64,000 nt of DNA from an uncultured Ulvibacter sp. (GCA_913063405.1 CAJXZB010000010.1:32073-96072), one strand, 5' to 3'; shown: positions 46,302 to 56,209, counted from the stretch's first letter. Notes: generated from the letters alone by a model not told the origin. Program-made: numbers and translations.

Positions 46302-47360
46302 ATGAGGTTCATCTATTTCTTCATTTCCTTCTTTACACTCGCTCCATTTTTGATCTATCCCCAGGAAGCAAAAATGTATAAAGTAAATACCATTGCTTTT
46401 TACAATGTTGAAAACCTTTTCGATTTTGAAGATGATCCTATTACTTTTGACGATGATCGCACACCTGATGGAAAAGATCATTGGACCGAAGGAATTTATA
46501 ATGCCAAACTAAAAAACATGGCAAAAGTAATCGCCGAAATTGGAAGTGATGTAACTGGTACTTCTCCAGCGATTATTGGTGTTTGTGAAACAGAAAACAG
46601 AAAGGTACTGGAGGATTTGGTAAATCAAGAGCCCCTATTGAAAAAAGACTATGGAATTATTCAGTTTGACTCTCCAGATAGACGTGGAATTGATGTGGCT
46701 TTGTTATATCAGAAAAAATTATTCACACCCACCAATTATAAGGCCCATGAGCTATTAATATACGATAACAATGATGTCAGCAAGCGCGTTTATACGAGGG
46801 ATCAGCTTTTAGTAAGTGGCATGTTAGATGGGGAGAAAATACACCTAATTGTAAATCACTGGCCTTCACGAAGCGGCGGAGAAGCAAGAAGTCGTCCTAA
46901 ACGTATTAAAGCCGCTAAACTTAATAAACGATTGATCGATTCATTATTTAGTGACGATCCTTATGCAAAGATTATTACAATGGGAGACTTAAATGATGAC
47001 CCCACCAGTCCTAGTGTAAAAGAGATTTTAGATACTAAAACTGATCGCGAAGATTTAAAACTGAAAGAACTATACAATCCAATGGAGTCAATGTATAAAA
47101 AAGGTCTTGGAACTTTAGCTTGGCGTGATGGCTGGAGCCTATTCGATCAAACTATTGTCTCTGCTGAATTAATGAAAAAAGACTATTCGTCCTATCGGTT
47201 TTATCAGGCTGGAATTTACAATAAGACATATCTAACTAATTCTAAAGGCCAATACAAGGGTTATCCATATAGAAGCTTCGGAAATGGAGCCTTTACCGGT
47301 GGTTATAGTGATCACTTTCCGGTATTTGTTTATTTAATTAAGGAGGCCTCGTCAGAATAA
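46302..47360 (+). CDS. Secreted endonuclease/exonuclease/phosphatase family protein
   Basis: A 352-residue paralogue of the gene at 40826, with an N-terminal signal-like segment (MRFIYFFISFFTLAPFLIYPQ). DNase I-like motifs: FYNVENLFDFEDDP, GVCETENRKV, RGIDVALLYQ, VNHWPSRSGGE, GDLNDDP and YSDHFPVFVYL. It should act in the periplasm or outside, cutting phosphodiesters. It is divergent from the TonB receptor, sharing the 222-bp region with the palindrome, so the three proteins may be expressed together. A strong terminator follows. Confidence 0.9.
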   Translation: MRFIYFFISFFTLAPFLIYPQEAKMYKVNTIAFYNVENLFDFEDDPITFDDDRTPDGKDHWTEGIYNAKLKNMAKVIAEIGSDVTGTSPAIIGVCETENRKVLEDLVNQEPLLKKDYGIIQFDSPDRRGIDVALLYQKKLFTPTNYKAHELLIYDNNDVSKRVYTRDQLLVSGMLDGEKIHLIVNHWPSRSGGEARSRPKRIKAAKLNKRLIDSLFSDDPYAKIITMGDLNDDPTSPSVKEILDTKTDREDLKLKELYNPMESMYKKGLGTLAWRDGWSLFDQTIVSAELMKKDYSSYRFYQAGIYNKTYLTNSKGQYKGYPYRSFGNGAFTGGYSDHFPVFVYLIKEASSE

Positions 47361-47382
47361 TTGTATTAATTTAGAATCTAAT

Positions 47383-47418
47383 AAAAAAGGCGTCTACTTA
47401 AAAGTAGACGCCTTTTTT
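47383..47418. terminator. Bidirectional terminator after the secreted nuclease-family gene
   Basis: A 17-bp perfect stem (six A, GGCGTCTACTT and complement) with a 2-base loop between the stops at 47360 and 47438, with T runs for both strands. Confidence 0.9.
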
Positions 47419-47437
47419 ATTATTCCGAAGTCAATTT

Positions 47438-47878
47438 TTAAAACCATTGATTCCAAGGGATTCTACTCAACATAAGAACCAATGCTATGGTATAAAAGAT
47501 AGCAAGCATTTTAAACTTTGGTGTTGAAACCAATTTCTTTTTATGCTTTGAATACCCAATGGTAATAAAAATCACCATTAAAATCATTACGGTAGGGTGT
47601 TCAACGGCATTTAATCGAAGTGCGGAATCCTTCATTACAGTACCCATACCATTGTTGGAAATAGATTGCATCCCAAATGGGGAAACGAAGTATAAAACAA
47701 GCCCTATGAGCAGCTGAATGTGTGTTACAATTAAAGCGAAAAGTGAAATCCTAAAATCCTTAGGGCCATATTCCTTTTTAGAGAAAAATCCAAGAAGTGC
47801 ATTAAGCGTGGCAAGCACTACAATAAGCAATACCAAATAAGCCCAATAGGAGTGTAAAAATTGAATGGTTGTGTACAT
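47438..47878 (-). CDS. Four-helix inner-membrane protein (cytochrome b-like)
   Basis: A 146-residue membrane protein with four hydrophobic segments. Histidines near helix ends (FLHSYWAYL, IVTHIQLLIG, VEHPTVMIL) are possible haem ligands, and Flavobacterial homologues are commonly labelled cytochrome B, but haem binding is not shown by any CxxCH or established motif. Stands alone between two terminators. Confidence 0.75.
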   Translation of the reverse strand: MYTTIQFLHSYWAYLVLLIVVLATLNALLGFFSKKEYGPKDFRISLFALIVTHIQLLIGLVLYFVSPFGMQSISNNGMGTVMKDSALRLNAVEHPTVMILMVIFITIGYSKHKKKLVSTPKFKMLAIFYTIALVLMLSRIPWNQWF

Positions 47879-47922
47879 TGTTTATAGTTATTGTTCCTTT
47901 TCAAAGGTAAACAATCTTGTAT

Positions 47923-47956
47923 AAAAAAGGGTTAGCAAATTGCCAACCCTTTTTTA
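47923..47956 (-). terminator. Terminator after the second TonB receptor gene
   Basis: A stem of AAAAAAGGGTT with its complement, extended by GC pairs after one mismatch, in the 17-50 bp downstream of the receptor stop (47973) on the minus strand. Confidence 0.75.
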
Positions 47957-47972
47957 TAATCTAACTAAAATA

Positions 47973-50570
47973 TTAGAATGAGTAACGAATAGATCCGTTA
48001 TACGTTCTTCCATTTGTAGTAAAGTAACCGAAGCGGTCCGTACCTCTTTCTCTTACCTCATCAAAAACGTTAAATACATTTCCTCTAAATCCAAGTTTGT
48101 TACTTCCTAGATTAAAATCATAAGAAATACCCGCATCTGTAAGAGAGTATGGGTGTAATCTTTGTGGCATATATCCATTAGCAGTAGTAGTTTCGTCTGT
48201 AAACTCATAGTGACGGTCTGTATAGTTAATGTTACCATCAATACTTAGTCCCTTAAGAATGTTTATAACAACCCCCATACCCATTGACATTTGAGGTGCA
48301 TCAGAAACTTTCACTCCTTCTCTGTTAACACCTATTTCTTCAGAAAGAAGATCTCCGTTATCGTCGTTATAGGTGAAAATATTGGATTCGTCTTTAAACA
48401 CCCAACTACCTCCAGACATATATGCCTTTAAAGTAATCCAATCACAAGCTCTATAGCTCATATCAAGCTCAGCACCACTATGGAACTGTCTAATTCCTCT
48501 CTGCAGCACATTTGTAATAATTTCATCACCACTATCTTCATAACCATCTGGATCAATTAACCCAGTGTCAACACGAGTTCTATTACTCCAATCTGTTACA
48601 TAAGCGTTAAAGTGAGCTTTAAAGTCTTTAGCTTTGAAGTGATATCCAGCCTCAACAGACTTGATTTCTTGGTTATCAACCTCAGGGTTTGTAACCAAAT
48701 CATTAGAACTTCTAATATCTTTAAAAGCATTATCTAAATAAGGTTGTCTTGAATACATACCAGCGTTAACAAATATCTTGTGCATTTCCTGGATGGTATA
48801 AGAAAGACCTCCTTTCACATTGTATCCTGTCTTGCTAAACTTATCAGACTCTCCTAAACCTTCATCTTCAAATCTTCCAGTTCTTTGGTACGATTGATTT
48901 GAAAAAGCACCTTGAACAAACGCTGAAAATTTGTCTGTCGCATATTCCATTTGACCAAACACACCTTGATAGTTTATGTTTTCAGAATAATCGTAGTCAA
49001 TTCTATCTCCTTCATCCGCGAAGCTAAAAAGTGCCGCCCAAGGGGTAGGGTCATATGCATTTGTTACAACCGCACCATCTGGCCTGTCATTAGACCAACC
49101 TGTCAATCCGTAAAAATCGGTAACTTGTCTAAAGTGGTCTCCTGTATAAAAACGAAGATCAGCACCAATATTTACAGAGAATTTATCCGAAAAATCATGC
49201 CCTAAGTTAGAAATAAGACCGTACCATTGGTGATTGTTAACAGATGATCTTCTAATATATCCAGCTCCGTTTTCAGCTCCGTAATCTCCACCAACACCAA
49301 CTAATGCATTATTAGCAGCAATACCCGGATAGTCAAGTTGACCACTTAGAGGGCCATCGCCATCAGGATCTTCAGTTCTTACTCTACCATTACCTCTTGG
49401 TCCAGTTCCTCCACCACGTCCCCAAGATGCATATGCAACAGTAGAAAGTTCAGTGTTATCACTCATATCGAAATCCCAGTTTAAGTTCATAACTGGTTTG
49501 TGATAGTAATTTTGTCTTTCAGACTCGATACCATCTTCTGTATATCCCCAGTGTTGGTTGAACTTAGGATCCGCAGCAATACGTTCTCTTGATTGGGACC
49601 ATTTTTGACCGTGCAGTTGTGGTGCACCAGTTACTAAAAAGTTAAACGCATGTTTGTCACTTGGCTTGTATCCTACAGAGAAGAAATAGTTTTGTCCTTG
49701 TCCATAAGTACCTTTTGACCATTTTCTATGTGCTTGCCAATAATCAATCAAAGCAGAAAACGCCCATCCTTTTTCATTAACACCAGTGTTATAAGCAATA
49801 GTTCCTTTAGCGTAGCTGTCATTTCCTCCAAGGAAACGCACATAACCACCTTTTTTCTTATCTGCAGCTTTCATTACAATATTTGTTGTTCCACCAACAG
49901 ATGAAATTGCAAGTTTAGAAGCTCCTAAACCTCTTTGTACTTGAATGGCATTTGCGATATCCGCAATACCAGCCCAGTTAGACCAGTATATTCTACCGTC
50001 TTCCATGCCATTAACAGGTTGTCCGTTAAGTAGTACTGCAATATTTCTTTGGTCAAAACCTCTTAAGAAAAATTGAGAATCCCCAAAACCAGACTCTCCA
50101 GAAATGTGAGTCGATGGTGCATTCTTCAAAGCTTCAGTAATTTCAACATTACCAGCAGCTTTTCTTTGAATCTCTTCTGCCATCACAGTAGTAACAGCAA
50201 CTGGAGTTCTTCTACCACCGGCAAGGTCAATTACCCCTGTACCGATAATAACAACTTCATCAAGAGCATTAGCATCTGGCACTAAAGAAATAGAACCTAG
50301 ATCAGCCGTCGCACCACTTAATGTGTAAGACACTTCTTGATTTGTATATCCTAAATACGAAACTGAAACAGTCCCAGAGTTAGAATTTACTTGTAAACTA
50401 AAATTTCCATCGAAATCAGTAATAGCACCTGTGGTACTTCCAGTTTCAACGACATTGGCTCCAGATAAAGGTCCTCCTAAATCGGAGTCCATTACCTTAC
50501 CAGAAATTGTTCCTTGTGAAAAGGCAGCGAAACTACCTAGTAATAGAACTAATAGTAATAGTTTTTTCAT
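47973..50570 (-). CDS. TonB-dependent receptor with carboxypeptidase-like N-terminal domain
   Basis: An 865-residue receptor from ATG 50570 (MKKLLLLVLLLGSFAAFSQ); a frame extending to 50645 adds a second hydrophobic stretch and was rejected. After the signal come the regulatory-like domain (GTISGKVMDSDLGGPLSGANV), a TonB-box-like segment (LDEVVIIGTGVIDLA), the plug (FFLRGFDQRNIAVLLNGQPVNGMEDGR region) and a barrel ending NGRTYNGSIRYSF. No SusD gene adjoins it, so it is probably a siderophore, vitamin or peptide type receptor. A minus-strand TACATTTG promoter box lies at 50601-50608. Confidence 0.93.
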   Translation of the reverse strand: MKKLLLLVLLLGSFAAFSQGTISGKVMDSDLGGPLSGANVVETGSTTGAITDFDGNFSLQVNSNSGTVSVSYLGYTNQEVSYTLSGATADLGSISLVPDANALDEVVIIGTGVIDLAGGRRTPVAVTTVMAEEIQRKAAGNVEITEALKNAPSTHISGESGFGDSQFFLRGFDQRNIAVLLNGQPVNGMEDGRIYWSNWAGIADIANAIQVQRGLGASKLAISSVGGTTNIVMKAADKKKGGYVRFLGGNDSYAKGTIAYNTGVNEKGWAFSALIDYWQAHRKWSKGTYGQGQNYFFSVGYKPSDKHAFNFLVTGAPQLHGQKWSQSRERIAADPKFNQHWGYTEDGIESERQNYYHKPVMNLNWDFDMSDNTELSTVAYASWGRGGGTGPRGNGRVRTEDPDGDGPLSGQLDYPGIAANNALVGVGGDYGAENGAGYIRRSSVNNHQWYGLISNLGHDFSDKFSVNIGADLRFYTGDHFRQVTDFYGLTGWSNDRPDGAVVTNAYDPTPWAALFSFADEGDRIDYDYSENINYQGVFGQMEYATDKFSAFVQGAFSNQSYQRTGRFEDEGLGESDKFSKTGYNVKGGLSYTIQEMHKIFVNAGMYSRQPYLDNAFKDIRSSNDLVTNPEVDNQEIKSVEAGYHFKAKDFKAHFNAYVTDWSNRTRVDTGLIDPDGYEDSGDEIITNVLQRGIRQFHSGAELDMSYRACDWITLKAYMSGGSWVFKDESNIFTYNDDNGDLLSEEIGVNREGVKVSDAPQMSMGMGVVINILKGLSIDGNINYTDRHYEFTDETTTANGYMPQRLHPYSLTDAGISYDFNLGSNKLGFRGNVFNVFDEVRERGTDRFGYFTTNGRTYNGSIRYSF

Positions 50571-50600
50571 AATTGTGCGTGTTTGTTTTAAAAAAAATTG

Positions 50601-50608
50601 CAAATGTA
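50601..50608 (-). promoter_or_regulatory. Possible -7 promoter element of the second TonB receptor
   Basis: The minus-strand TACATTTG fits TAnnTTTG, 31 bp before the start; a TTG lies 16 bases further upstream, slightly closer than usual. Confidence 0.5.
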
Positions 50609-50698
50609 CATTTACTAAAAATAACAAGAAAAAAAGACTGAACAAACTGACCTCCTTTAACTTAGTAACATGTTTATTAACAAAGATTTAAGACTTAA

Positions 50699-51928
50699 CT
50701 AGAACGTTATACAGTCCAATTTCTCTTTTAACGAGTCCATATGTTCAAAATAATCTGAATGATATTGCCCAGGAAGCGGTTTCGATAAAGGTAAGTCCTG
50801 TTTAAACGGATCTACTTGCTTTCCATTCTTCCAAAAACGGTAACAAACATGAGGGCCACCAGAGCTCCCCGTCATACCCACCCAACCAATCACATCACCT
50901 TGCTGTACGTATTCTCCAACGCGTACATTACGTTTTTTCATATGTAGGTATTGAGTGTCATAGGTGCCATTATGCTTGATTTTCACATAATTCCCGTTAC
51001 CTCTTCGTCGTTCAGATTTAGAAATAACACCATCTGCAGTTGCAAGAATAGGGGTTCCAATTGGAGCTGCAAAATCCGTTCCTTTATGCGGACGAAGCTT
51101 ATATCCGTAATACTTTATTCTTCGACTTAAATTATAACGTGACGATATCCTACTAAACTTTACAGGTGCCTTTAAAAAGGCCCGTCGTAGATTGTCCGCA
51201 TTTTCATCGTAATAATCGGAAAATGAATTAATCGTGTCTATTTTATAGTTGAAAGAATATAAAGGTGTTCCGCGATGTTCAAAATAAGCAGCTTTAATTT
51301 TGTCTAATCCAGCCGGTATTGTATCATTAATAAATCTTTCAGAATAAACCACCTTGAAACGATCTCCAGGCTGAAGTTGAAAAAAGTTAACCGTCCAGGC
51401 ATAGATACTTGCCAATTGATCCGTCATATTAGCACTCAGATTCTGCTCTTCCATCGTTTGAGAAAGAGAACTTGTAATCACCCCAGAAGCCACTTTTTCT
51501 TCAAACCTAATGGGCTTACTGTTAGAATAACAATTAATAGTATCACGAAGATCCACGACGGCATAGTTTATTCTATTCTTTTCATAAATAAAAACCTGCG
51601 TAGCATTTAAGGAATCTTTAGAGTTGAGTAAAACATATGGTTTTCCAACTCTAATTTTACGGACGTCAAAACTATCCCTAAACTTACTAGCAACTTCAAG
51701 AATTTTCTGATTTGGCACACCGTAGTTGTCCAGAATTGCTCCGAAAGTGTCTCCAGACCGAATTGTATCTCTTACTACATTGAAGTCATTCAATACATAG
51801 CCGTATTCTTCAATAGTATCAGGTTCTATGATAACTGGTATTGCAGTCTCATCATCTTTCGTTTCAAGAGTACACCCTACAATACAAATAAAAATGGGAA
51901 TAAAATATCTTAATCTCTTCAACTTCAA
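50699..51928 (-). CDS. M23 family metallopeptidase, lipoprotein
   Basis: A 409-residue lipoprotein (lipobox CIVGC, about Cys19). The middle has LysM/opacity-associated-like segments (SGDTFGAILDNYGVPNQKI, GVITSSLSQTMEEQNLS). The C-terminal LytM domain has the zinc ligands His and Asp in RPHKGTDFAAP, His in LHMKK and the catalytic His in HVCYRFWKNG. It should cut peptidoglycan cross-bridges, or with all ligands present act in wall remodelling at division. It follows the dioxygenase gene by 15 bp on the same strand; a functional link with aromatic breakdown is not obvious. Confidence 0.92.
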   Translation of the reverse strand: MKLKRLRYFIPIFICIVGCTLETKDDETAIPVIIEPDTIEEYGYVLNDFNVVRDTIRSGDTFGAILDNYGVPNQKILEVASKFRDSFDVRKIRVGKPYVLLNSKDSLNATQVFIYEKNRINYAVVDLRDTINCYSNSKPIRFEEKVASGVITSSLSQTMEEQNLSANMTDQLASIYAWTVNFFQLQPGDRFKVVYSERFINDTIPAGLDKIKAAYFEHRGTPLYSFNYKIDTINSFSDYYDENADNLRRAFLKAPVKFSRISSRYNLSRRIKYYGYKLRPHKGTDFAAPIGTPILATADGVISKSERRRGNGNYVKIKHNGTYDTQYLHMKKRNVRVGEYVQQGDVIGWVGMTGSSGGPHVCYRFWKNGKQVDPFKQDLPLSKPLPGQYHSDYFEHMDSLKEKLDCITF

Positions 51929-51943
51929 ATCTCGTTTTTGTAC

Positions 51944-52876
51944 TTATACGTCCTTACCCCAATCCTTTAATTCTTGTTCTGTCCAAACCTCGGGAAAAAA
52001 TATTCGTCGCTGATATTTTGGATGCATGTATTTGGTCCATTCGCTCCCTCCTGTCGCTTCAACCGTTTCATCTCCCATATTTAAATAGTGATTTGCGGTA
52101 TGGTAATGAGCCATTACCCATGTTACATTCACCGTATAATCATAATGACGCATCGCACTCCTTAATTTAGGATCTTCTTTTACTTCGGAAGGAAGCTCTC
52201 TAAACTTTGCGTACAAATTTATAGTATTATACTCTTTAGTGAAGGCTATAAATTCATTTTTATACTGTTCTTCAAAAGATTCCAACAAATAAGATTTCTT
52301 TCCAGTTTTATAATCTTTCCCGGCCGCTTGCCAATAGAGATGCTCTAATGCATGTTCGTAAGGGGTATTCCTGTCTATATTATCTCTAAACCTAGCATCA
52401 ATTAAGTTGATGAGGTCTGTTGAAGCAAACTCAATTTTTCGATATTGTGCACTCTGAAAACCACTGGCGGGCGTCAACGTAGTTCGAAATTTCATGTACT
52501 GTTCAACGGCCATGCCATCCTTCATAATAGTAAACGACGAGGTAAGCATATCAAAATATCTACTAATACGCATTAGTTTTTCTGAAAAAAATGAAGCTGA
52601 TATATCATCTTGGTGAGCAACTTGATGAATCTCCCAAAGAATCATTTTAAACAACAGTTCATTGATTTGATGGTACATAATAAACACCATCTCATCTGGA
52701 AGTGTGGTTCTTTGAATCTGAAGATTTAGAAGCGCATCTGTTTTAATATAATCCCAATATGTAATTGGTTCGCTATGGAGCAGACCCTCAAGGTGAGTTT
52801 CTAGGTCCTGATCTATGGCACTATATTTTTTCTCTAGTTGTTCTAAAAGCTTTTTGGTTTCGGGCTTTATTTTCAT
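51944..52876 (-). CDS. kynA: Tryptophan 2,3-dioxygenase family protein
   Basis: A 310-residue haem dioxygenase that opens the indole ring of tryptophan to N-formylkynurenine. Typical parts are YWDYIKTDALLNLQ, DEMVFIMYHQINELLFKMILWE (with a distal-side His), FRTTLTPASGFQSAQYRKIE and VMAHYHTANHYL, holding the probable haem-ligand His, plus GGSEWTKYMHP. It is slightly longer than the classical enzyme. It groups with hppD and hmgA on the same strand, so tryptophan and tyrosine breakdown are encoded together. The DUF3108 gene is 3 bp upstream. Confidence 0.9.
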   Translation of the reverse strand: MKIKPETKKLLEQLEKKYSAIDQDLETHLEGLLHSEPITYWDYIKTDALLNLQIQRTTLPDEMVFIMYHQINELLFKMILWEIHQVAHQDDISASFFSEKLMRISRYFDMLTSSFTIMKDGMAVEQYMKFRTTLTPASGFQSAQYRKIEFASTDLINLIDARFRDNIDRNTPYEHALEHLYWQAAGKDYKTGKKSYLLESFEEQYKNEFIAFTKEYNTINLYAKFRELPSEVKEDPKLRSAMRHYDYTVNVTWVMAHYHTANHYLNMGDETVEATGGSEWTKYMHPKYQRRIFFPEVWTEQELKDWGKDV

Positions 52877-52879
52877 AAA

Positions 52880-53650
52880 CTAATCTGCAATAATTTTAAA
52901 CGAATGTTGCAGTCCTTTATACTCGGTTAATGTTGCTTTTAATGACCCTACAGCTAAGTCGGCCTTAATTAGGATTGGCATTTTATTCTTATCGTCGGTC
53001 ACCCAGACGGTTAAACTTTCCCGTTCTTTAAACACTCTTCCCGATTGCACGTAAGGTCGAAAAATGAGACAAGGAACTTTGCCAAATTTAGTTTTTAAGG
53101 TTTCTCTACCCAAAAATTTAAGCCTAAATTTATAATTTTCCTTGTCAAACATCATATCCATATCGATGGTTTCTCCGTCTTTGATGTTCTCAGTATCTAA
53201 ACGATTACGTAAATAATAAAAAGATGAAACCATATCTTGAGTCTCTTCTGGAAAGGAAAGTTCCTCTTTGGTGTCATGTTTTTTATTGAAAATTATTGCC
53301 TTATTACTTATATGATTAAAATCAATTTGAACGTCCTTGGTGTGACCTCCCTCATCGATCTTTCGAATAAAACGATAGGGAATGTCTTTTTCTCTATCAA
53401 TATAAGATTGATAATCATCTTCAACCTTGAAAAATAATTTAGAAATTCCAATAGTTTTTCCTTCTCCCTTTACATGGTATACTTCTTTTCCGTTAAGTCT
53501 AGCGTTGTCGACTTGTAGTGATGCATATCCAGCGGTTAAAAGTCCATAATGAATTCTAAACTTAAACCATTCCCCATCACCATAGGCCTTTTCTTGAGCA
53601 GAAACAAGGCTAATGCTGCTAAGTAAAAGTAGGGCAAATAGGTTCTTCAT
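52880..53650 (-). CDS. DUF3108 domain protein, exported
   Basis: 256 residues from ATG 53650 (MKNLFALLLLSSISLVSAQ, a signal peptide); a start 6 codons earlier is possible. The domain has the sequence GEWFKFRIHYGLLTAGYASLQV and DDYQSYIDREKDIPYRFIRKI expected for DUF3108, an envelope beta-sheet family of unknown function. It lies between hppD and the dioxygenase gene, 3 bp from the latter, so is co-transcribed with it. Confidence 0.88.
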   Translation of the reverse strand: MKNLFALLLLSSISLVSAQEKAYGDGEWFKFRIHYGLLTAGYASLQVDNARLNGKEVYHVKGEGKTIGISKLFFKVEDDYQSYIDREKDIPYRFIRKIDEGGHTKDVQIDFNHISNKAIIFNKKHDTKEELSFPEETQDMVSSFYYLRNRLDTENIKDGETIDMDMMFDKENYKFRLKFLGRETLKTKFGKVPCLIFRPYVQSGRVFKERESLTVWVTDDKNKMPILIKADLAVGSLKATLTEYKGLQHSFKIIAD

Positions 53651-53751
53651 AGGTTTGGGTTTTAGCATTCACTAAAGTGTATTACAACTTCTGTTCCAAA
53701 AACGAAACTCCATCTTGTAAGACGATGGAGCTTCGAAAATGTTACGTTTAA

Positions 53752-54915
53752 TTATAGTGTTCCTCTTCGAGCTTGCTGCCTTTCAATTGCTTCAAACAAA
53801 GCTTTAAAATTACCCACTCCAAAAGACTGAGCTCCCTTTCGTTGTATAATTTCAATAAACATGGTAGGTCTATCTAACACATTGTTGGTAAACAACTGAA
53901 GTAAATACCCTTCCTCATCTCTATCGATTAGAATACCATGCTTTTTTAGCACTTCAACATCTTCATCTATCTCTCCAACACGCTCAATTATATCGTCATA
54001 ATATGTGTCTGGAACATATAAAAATTCCACTCCTCTATCCCGCATTTCGGAAACAGTAGCGACAATGTCATCTGTAGCTAACGCCAAATGCTGTACACCA
54101 GGACCATTATAGAAGTCCAGATATTCTTCAATTTGTGATTTCTTTTCGGCTTTTGCTGGTTCATTAATTGGGAACTTTATACGACCATTGCCATTACTCA
54201 TTACTTTACTCATCAAGGCCGTAAACTCGGTAGCAATATCGTCATCTGCAAATGAAATAATTTGGGCGAAACCCATAACTTCAGCATAAAACTTACACCA
54301 AATATTCATTTCATTCCAACCCACATTACCAACGATATGATCAATAAACTTAAGCCCTACTGGCTCTGGATTGTAATGAGATTCCCATTTTTCAAAACCT
54401 GGTAAGAAAACACCGTTGTAATTTTTTCGTTCAATAAAAATATGGACGGTCTCTCCATAGGTGTATATTCCCGATTTGACCACGTGTCCGTGCTCATCCT
54501 CCTCCCGTCTGGGTTCAAAATAAGGTTTTGCTCCACGCTTGGTTGTTTCTTCAAAGGCCTTAGTTGCATCATCTACCCAAAGTGCAATAACTTTAGCAGC
54601 ATCGCCGTGTTCATCGAGATGTCTATTAATATCTCCACCCTTATTTAGAGGCGTAGTAAGCACCAAACGAATTTTATCCTGCTTAAGCACATAAGACACT
54701 CTGTCTTTAACTCCTGTCTCCAAACCGGCATAGGCTTCAGATTGAAAACCAAAGGCTGTTTTGTAAAAATGTGCTGCTTGCTTTGCGTTTCCAACGTACA
54801 GCTCCACATAATCGGTCCCTAATAGTGGAAGGAAATCTTCTGCATCACTAAAAAGTTTTTTTAAACTATATTCTGTATTCTGTAAATCTTTTAAAATTTT
54901 TATTTCTTTTGCCAT
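53752..54915 (-). CDS. hppD: 4-hydroxyphenylpyruvate dioxygenase
   Basis: A 387-residue Fe(II) enzyme turning 4-hydroxyphenylpyruvate into homogentisate, the second step of tyrosine breakdown. The two vicinal-oxygen-chelate domains are visible; the iron ligands are His in FIDHIVGNV, His in GVQHLALATDD and Glu in MFIEIIQRKG. The product is the substrate of the enzyme encoded upstream (hmgA). Confidence 0.96.
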   Translation of the reverse strand: MAKEIKILKDLQNTEYSLKKLFSDAEDFLPLLGTDYVELYVGNAKQAAHFYKTAFGFQSEAYAGLETGVKDRVSYVLKQDKIRLVLTTPLNKGGDINRHLDEHGDAAKVIALWVDDATKAFEETTKRGAKPYFEPRREEDEHGHVVKSGIYTYGETVHIFIERKNYNGVFLPGFEKWESHYNPEPVGLKFIDHIVGNVGWNEMNIWCKFYAEVMGFAQIISFADDDIATEFTALMSKVMSNGNGRIKFPINEPAKAEKKSQIEEYLDFYNGPGVQHLALATDDIVATVSEMRDRGVEFLYVPDTYYDDIIERVGEIDEDVEVLKKHGILIDRDEEGYLLQLFTNNVLDRPTMFIEIIQRKGAQSFGVGNFKALFEAIERQQARRGTL

Positions 54916-55048
54916 TGTTCTAAAGTTTTAATGTTATTCTATTTCTTTTAAAAATCGAATAACGAATTACCACATGGCCCTAAGATGAGGGGTAATGTCA
55001 ATTCTATTTTTACTGTTGTTATACATCTCTAGATTCTGAATATTTCAA

Positions 55049-56209
55049 CTAGTGGTCAAGCCAACTTTGATAATAACTATCGTCGGAAATCTTTAAGGCT
55101 TCCTCCGTCACCTGAAGCGGCTTAAATGTATCTACCATAACTGCTAACTCGTCGGTTTTGGTTTTTCCAATGCTCCGTTCTGTAGCCCCTGGGTGCGGTC
55201 CATGAGGGATTCCTGCAGGGTGCAGGGAAATATGTCCAGCATCCACGTCGTTCCTACTCATAAAATCTCCATCCACATAATACAACACCTCATCACTGTC
55301 AATATTACTATGATTATAAGGGGCGGGAATACTCAACGGGTGGTAATCATATAGTCTAGGTACAAAACTGCAAACCACAAAGGCATCAGTTTCAAAAGTT
55401 TGATGTACTGGTGGTGGTTGATGAATTCGCCCAGTAATAGGCTCAAAGTCATGGATAGAAAATGCATACGGAAAATTATAACCGTCATAACCAACCACAT
55501 CAAACGGGTGACTTGCATATACCATTTCAATAATCTCGTTTTGCTTTTTTACCTTTATTAAAAACTCACCATTCTCATTATGGGTTTCTAATTCGGAAGG
55601 TTTTCTAATATCTCGTTCACAATAAGGAGAATGTTCTAACAATTGCCCGAACCAGTTTCGGTAGCGTTTTGGTGTATAAATTGGGCGGTACGATTCTACA
55701 ATAAATAACCTATTGTCCTCAGTGTCAAAATCCATTTTATAAATAATCCCTCTAGGAACCAATAAATAATCTCCATACTTGAAATCAATATTTCCCATAT
55801 GGGTTCTCAATTTACCACTCCCCTTATGAATAAAAATAAGCTCATCCGCATCGGTGTTTTTATAGAAATAATCCTCTTGCGAATGTCTTGGTGCTGCTAA
55901 AATGATATTGCAATCACTATTTGTAAGCACAACCTTTCTGCTTTCCAAATAATCATTCTCTGGAGCCACTTGAAAACCTCTAAGGCGATACGATTGGATA
56001 TTATTGGTCTTAGCAATTTTTGGAGCTACACTATATTGCTTTCGTATTTCCTTTACTTGAGTGGGTCGTTGCTCATGATATAAATTACTATACATTCCAT
56101 CAAAACCAATTGTACCAAATAACTGCTCCGAGTAAAGGCTACCGTCAGGTTTACGAAATTGAGTATGTCTTTTGGGAGGTATTTTCCCTAGTGTATGATA
56201 AAATGGCAT
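55049..56209 (-). CDS. hmgA: Homogentisate 1,2-dioxygenase
   Basis: A 386-residue cupin dioxygenase that opens the homogentisate ring to maleylacetoacetate. Features include ELIFIHKGSGKLRTHMG and the metal-site region YVDGDFMSRNDVDAGHISLHP with IPHGPHPGATE. It is transcribed ahead of hppD (133 bp gap). No maleylacetoacetate isomerase or fumarylacetoacetase gene lies in the window, so the pathway is completed elsewhere. Confidence 0.94.
   Translation of the reverse strand: MPFYHTLGKIPPKRHTQFRKPDGSLYSEQLFGTIGFDGMYSNLYHEQRPTQVKEIRKQYSVAPKIAKTNNIQSYRLRGFQVAPENDYLESRKVVLTNSDCNIILAAPRHSQEDYFYKNTDADELIFIHKGSGKLRTHMGNIDFKYGDYLLVPRGIIYKMDFDTEDNRLFIVESYRPIYTPKRYRNWFGQLLEHSPYCERDIRKPSELETHNENGEFLIKVKKQNEIIEMVYASHPFDVVGYDGYNFPYAFSIHDFEPITGRIHQPPPVHQTFETDAFVVCSFVPRLYDYHPLSIPAPYNHSNIDSDEVLYYVDGDFMSRNDVDAGHISLHPAGIPHGPHPGATERSIGKTKTDELAVMVDTFKPLQVTEEALKISDDSYYQSWLDH

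Noticed and set aside
50571..50645. Extended start of the second TonB receptor
   Set aside because: It would place a second hydrophobic segment before a perfect signal peptide, and the -7 box lies inside it.
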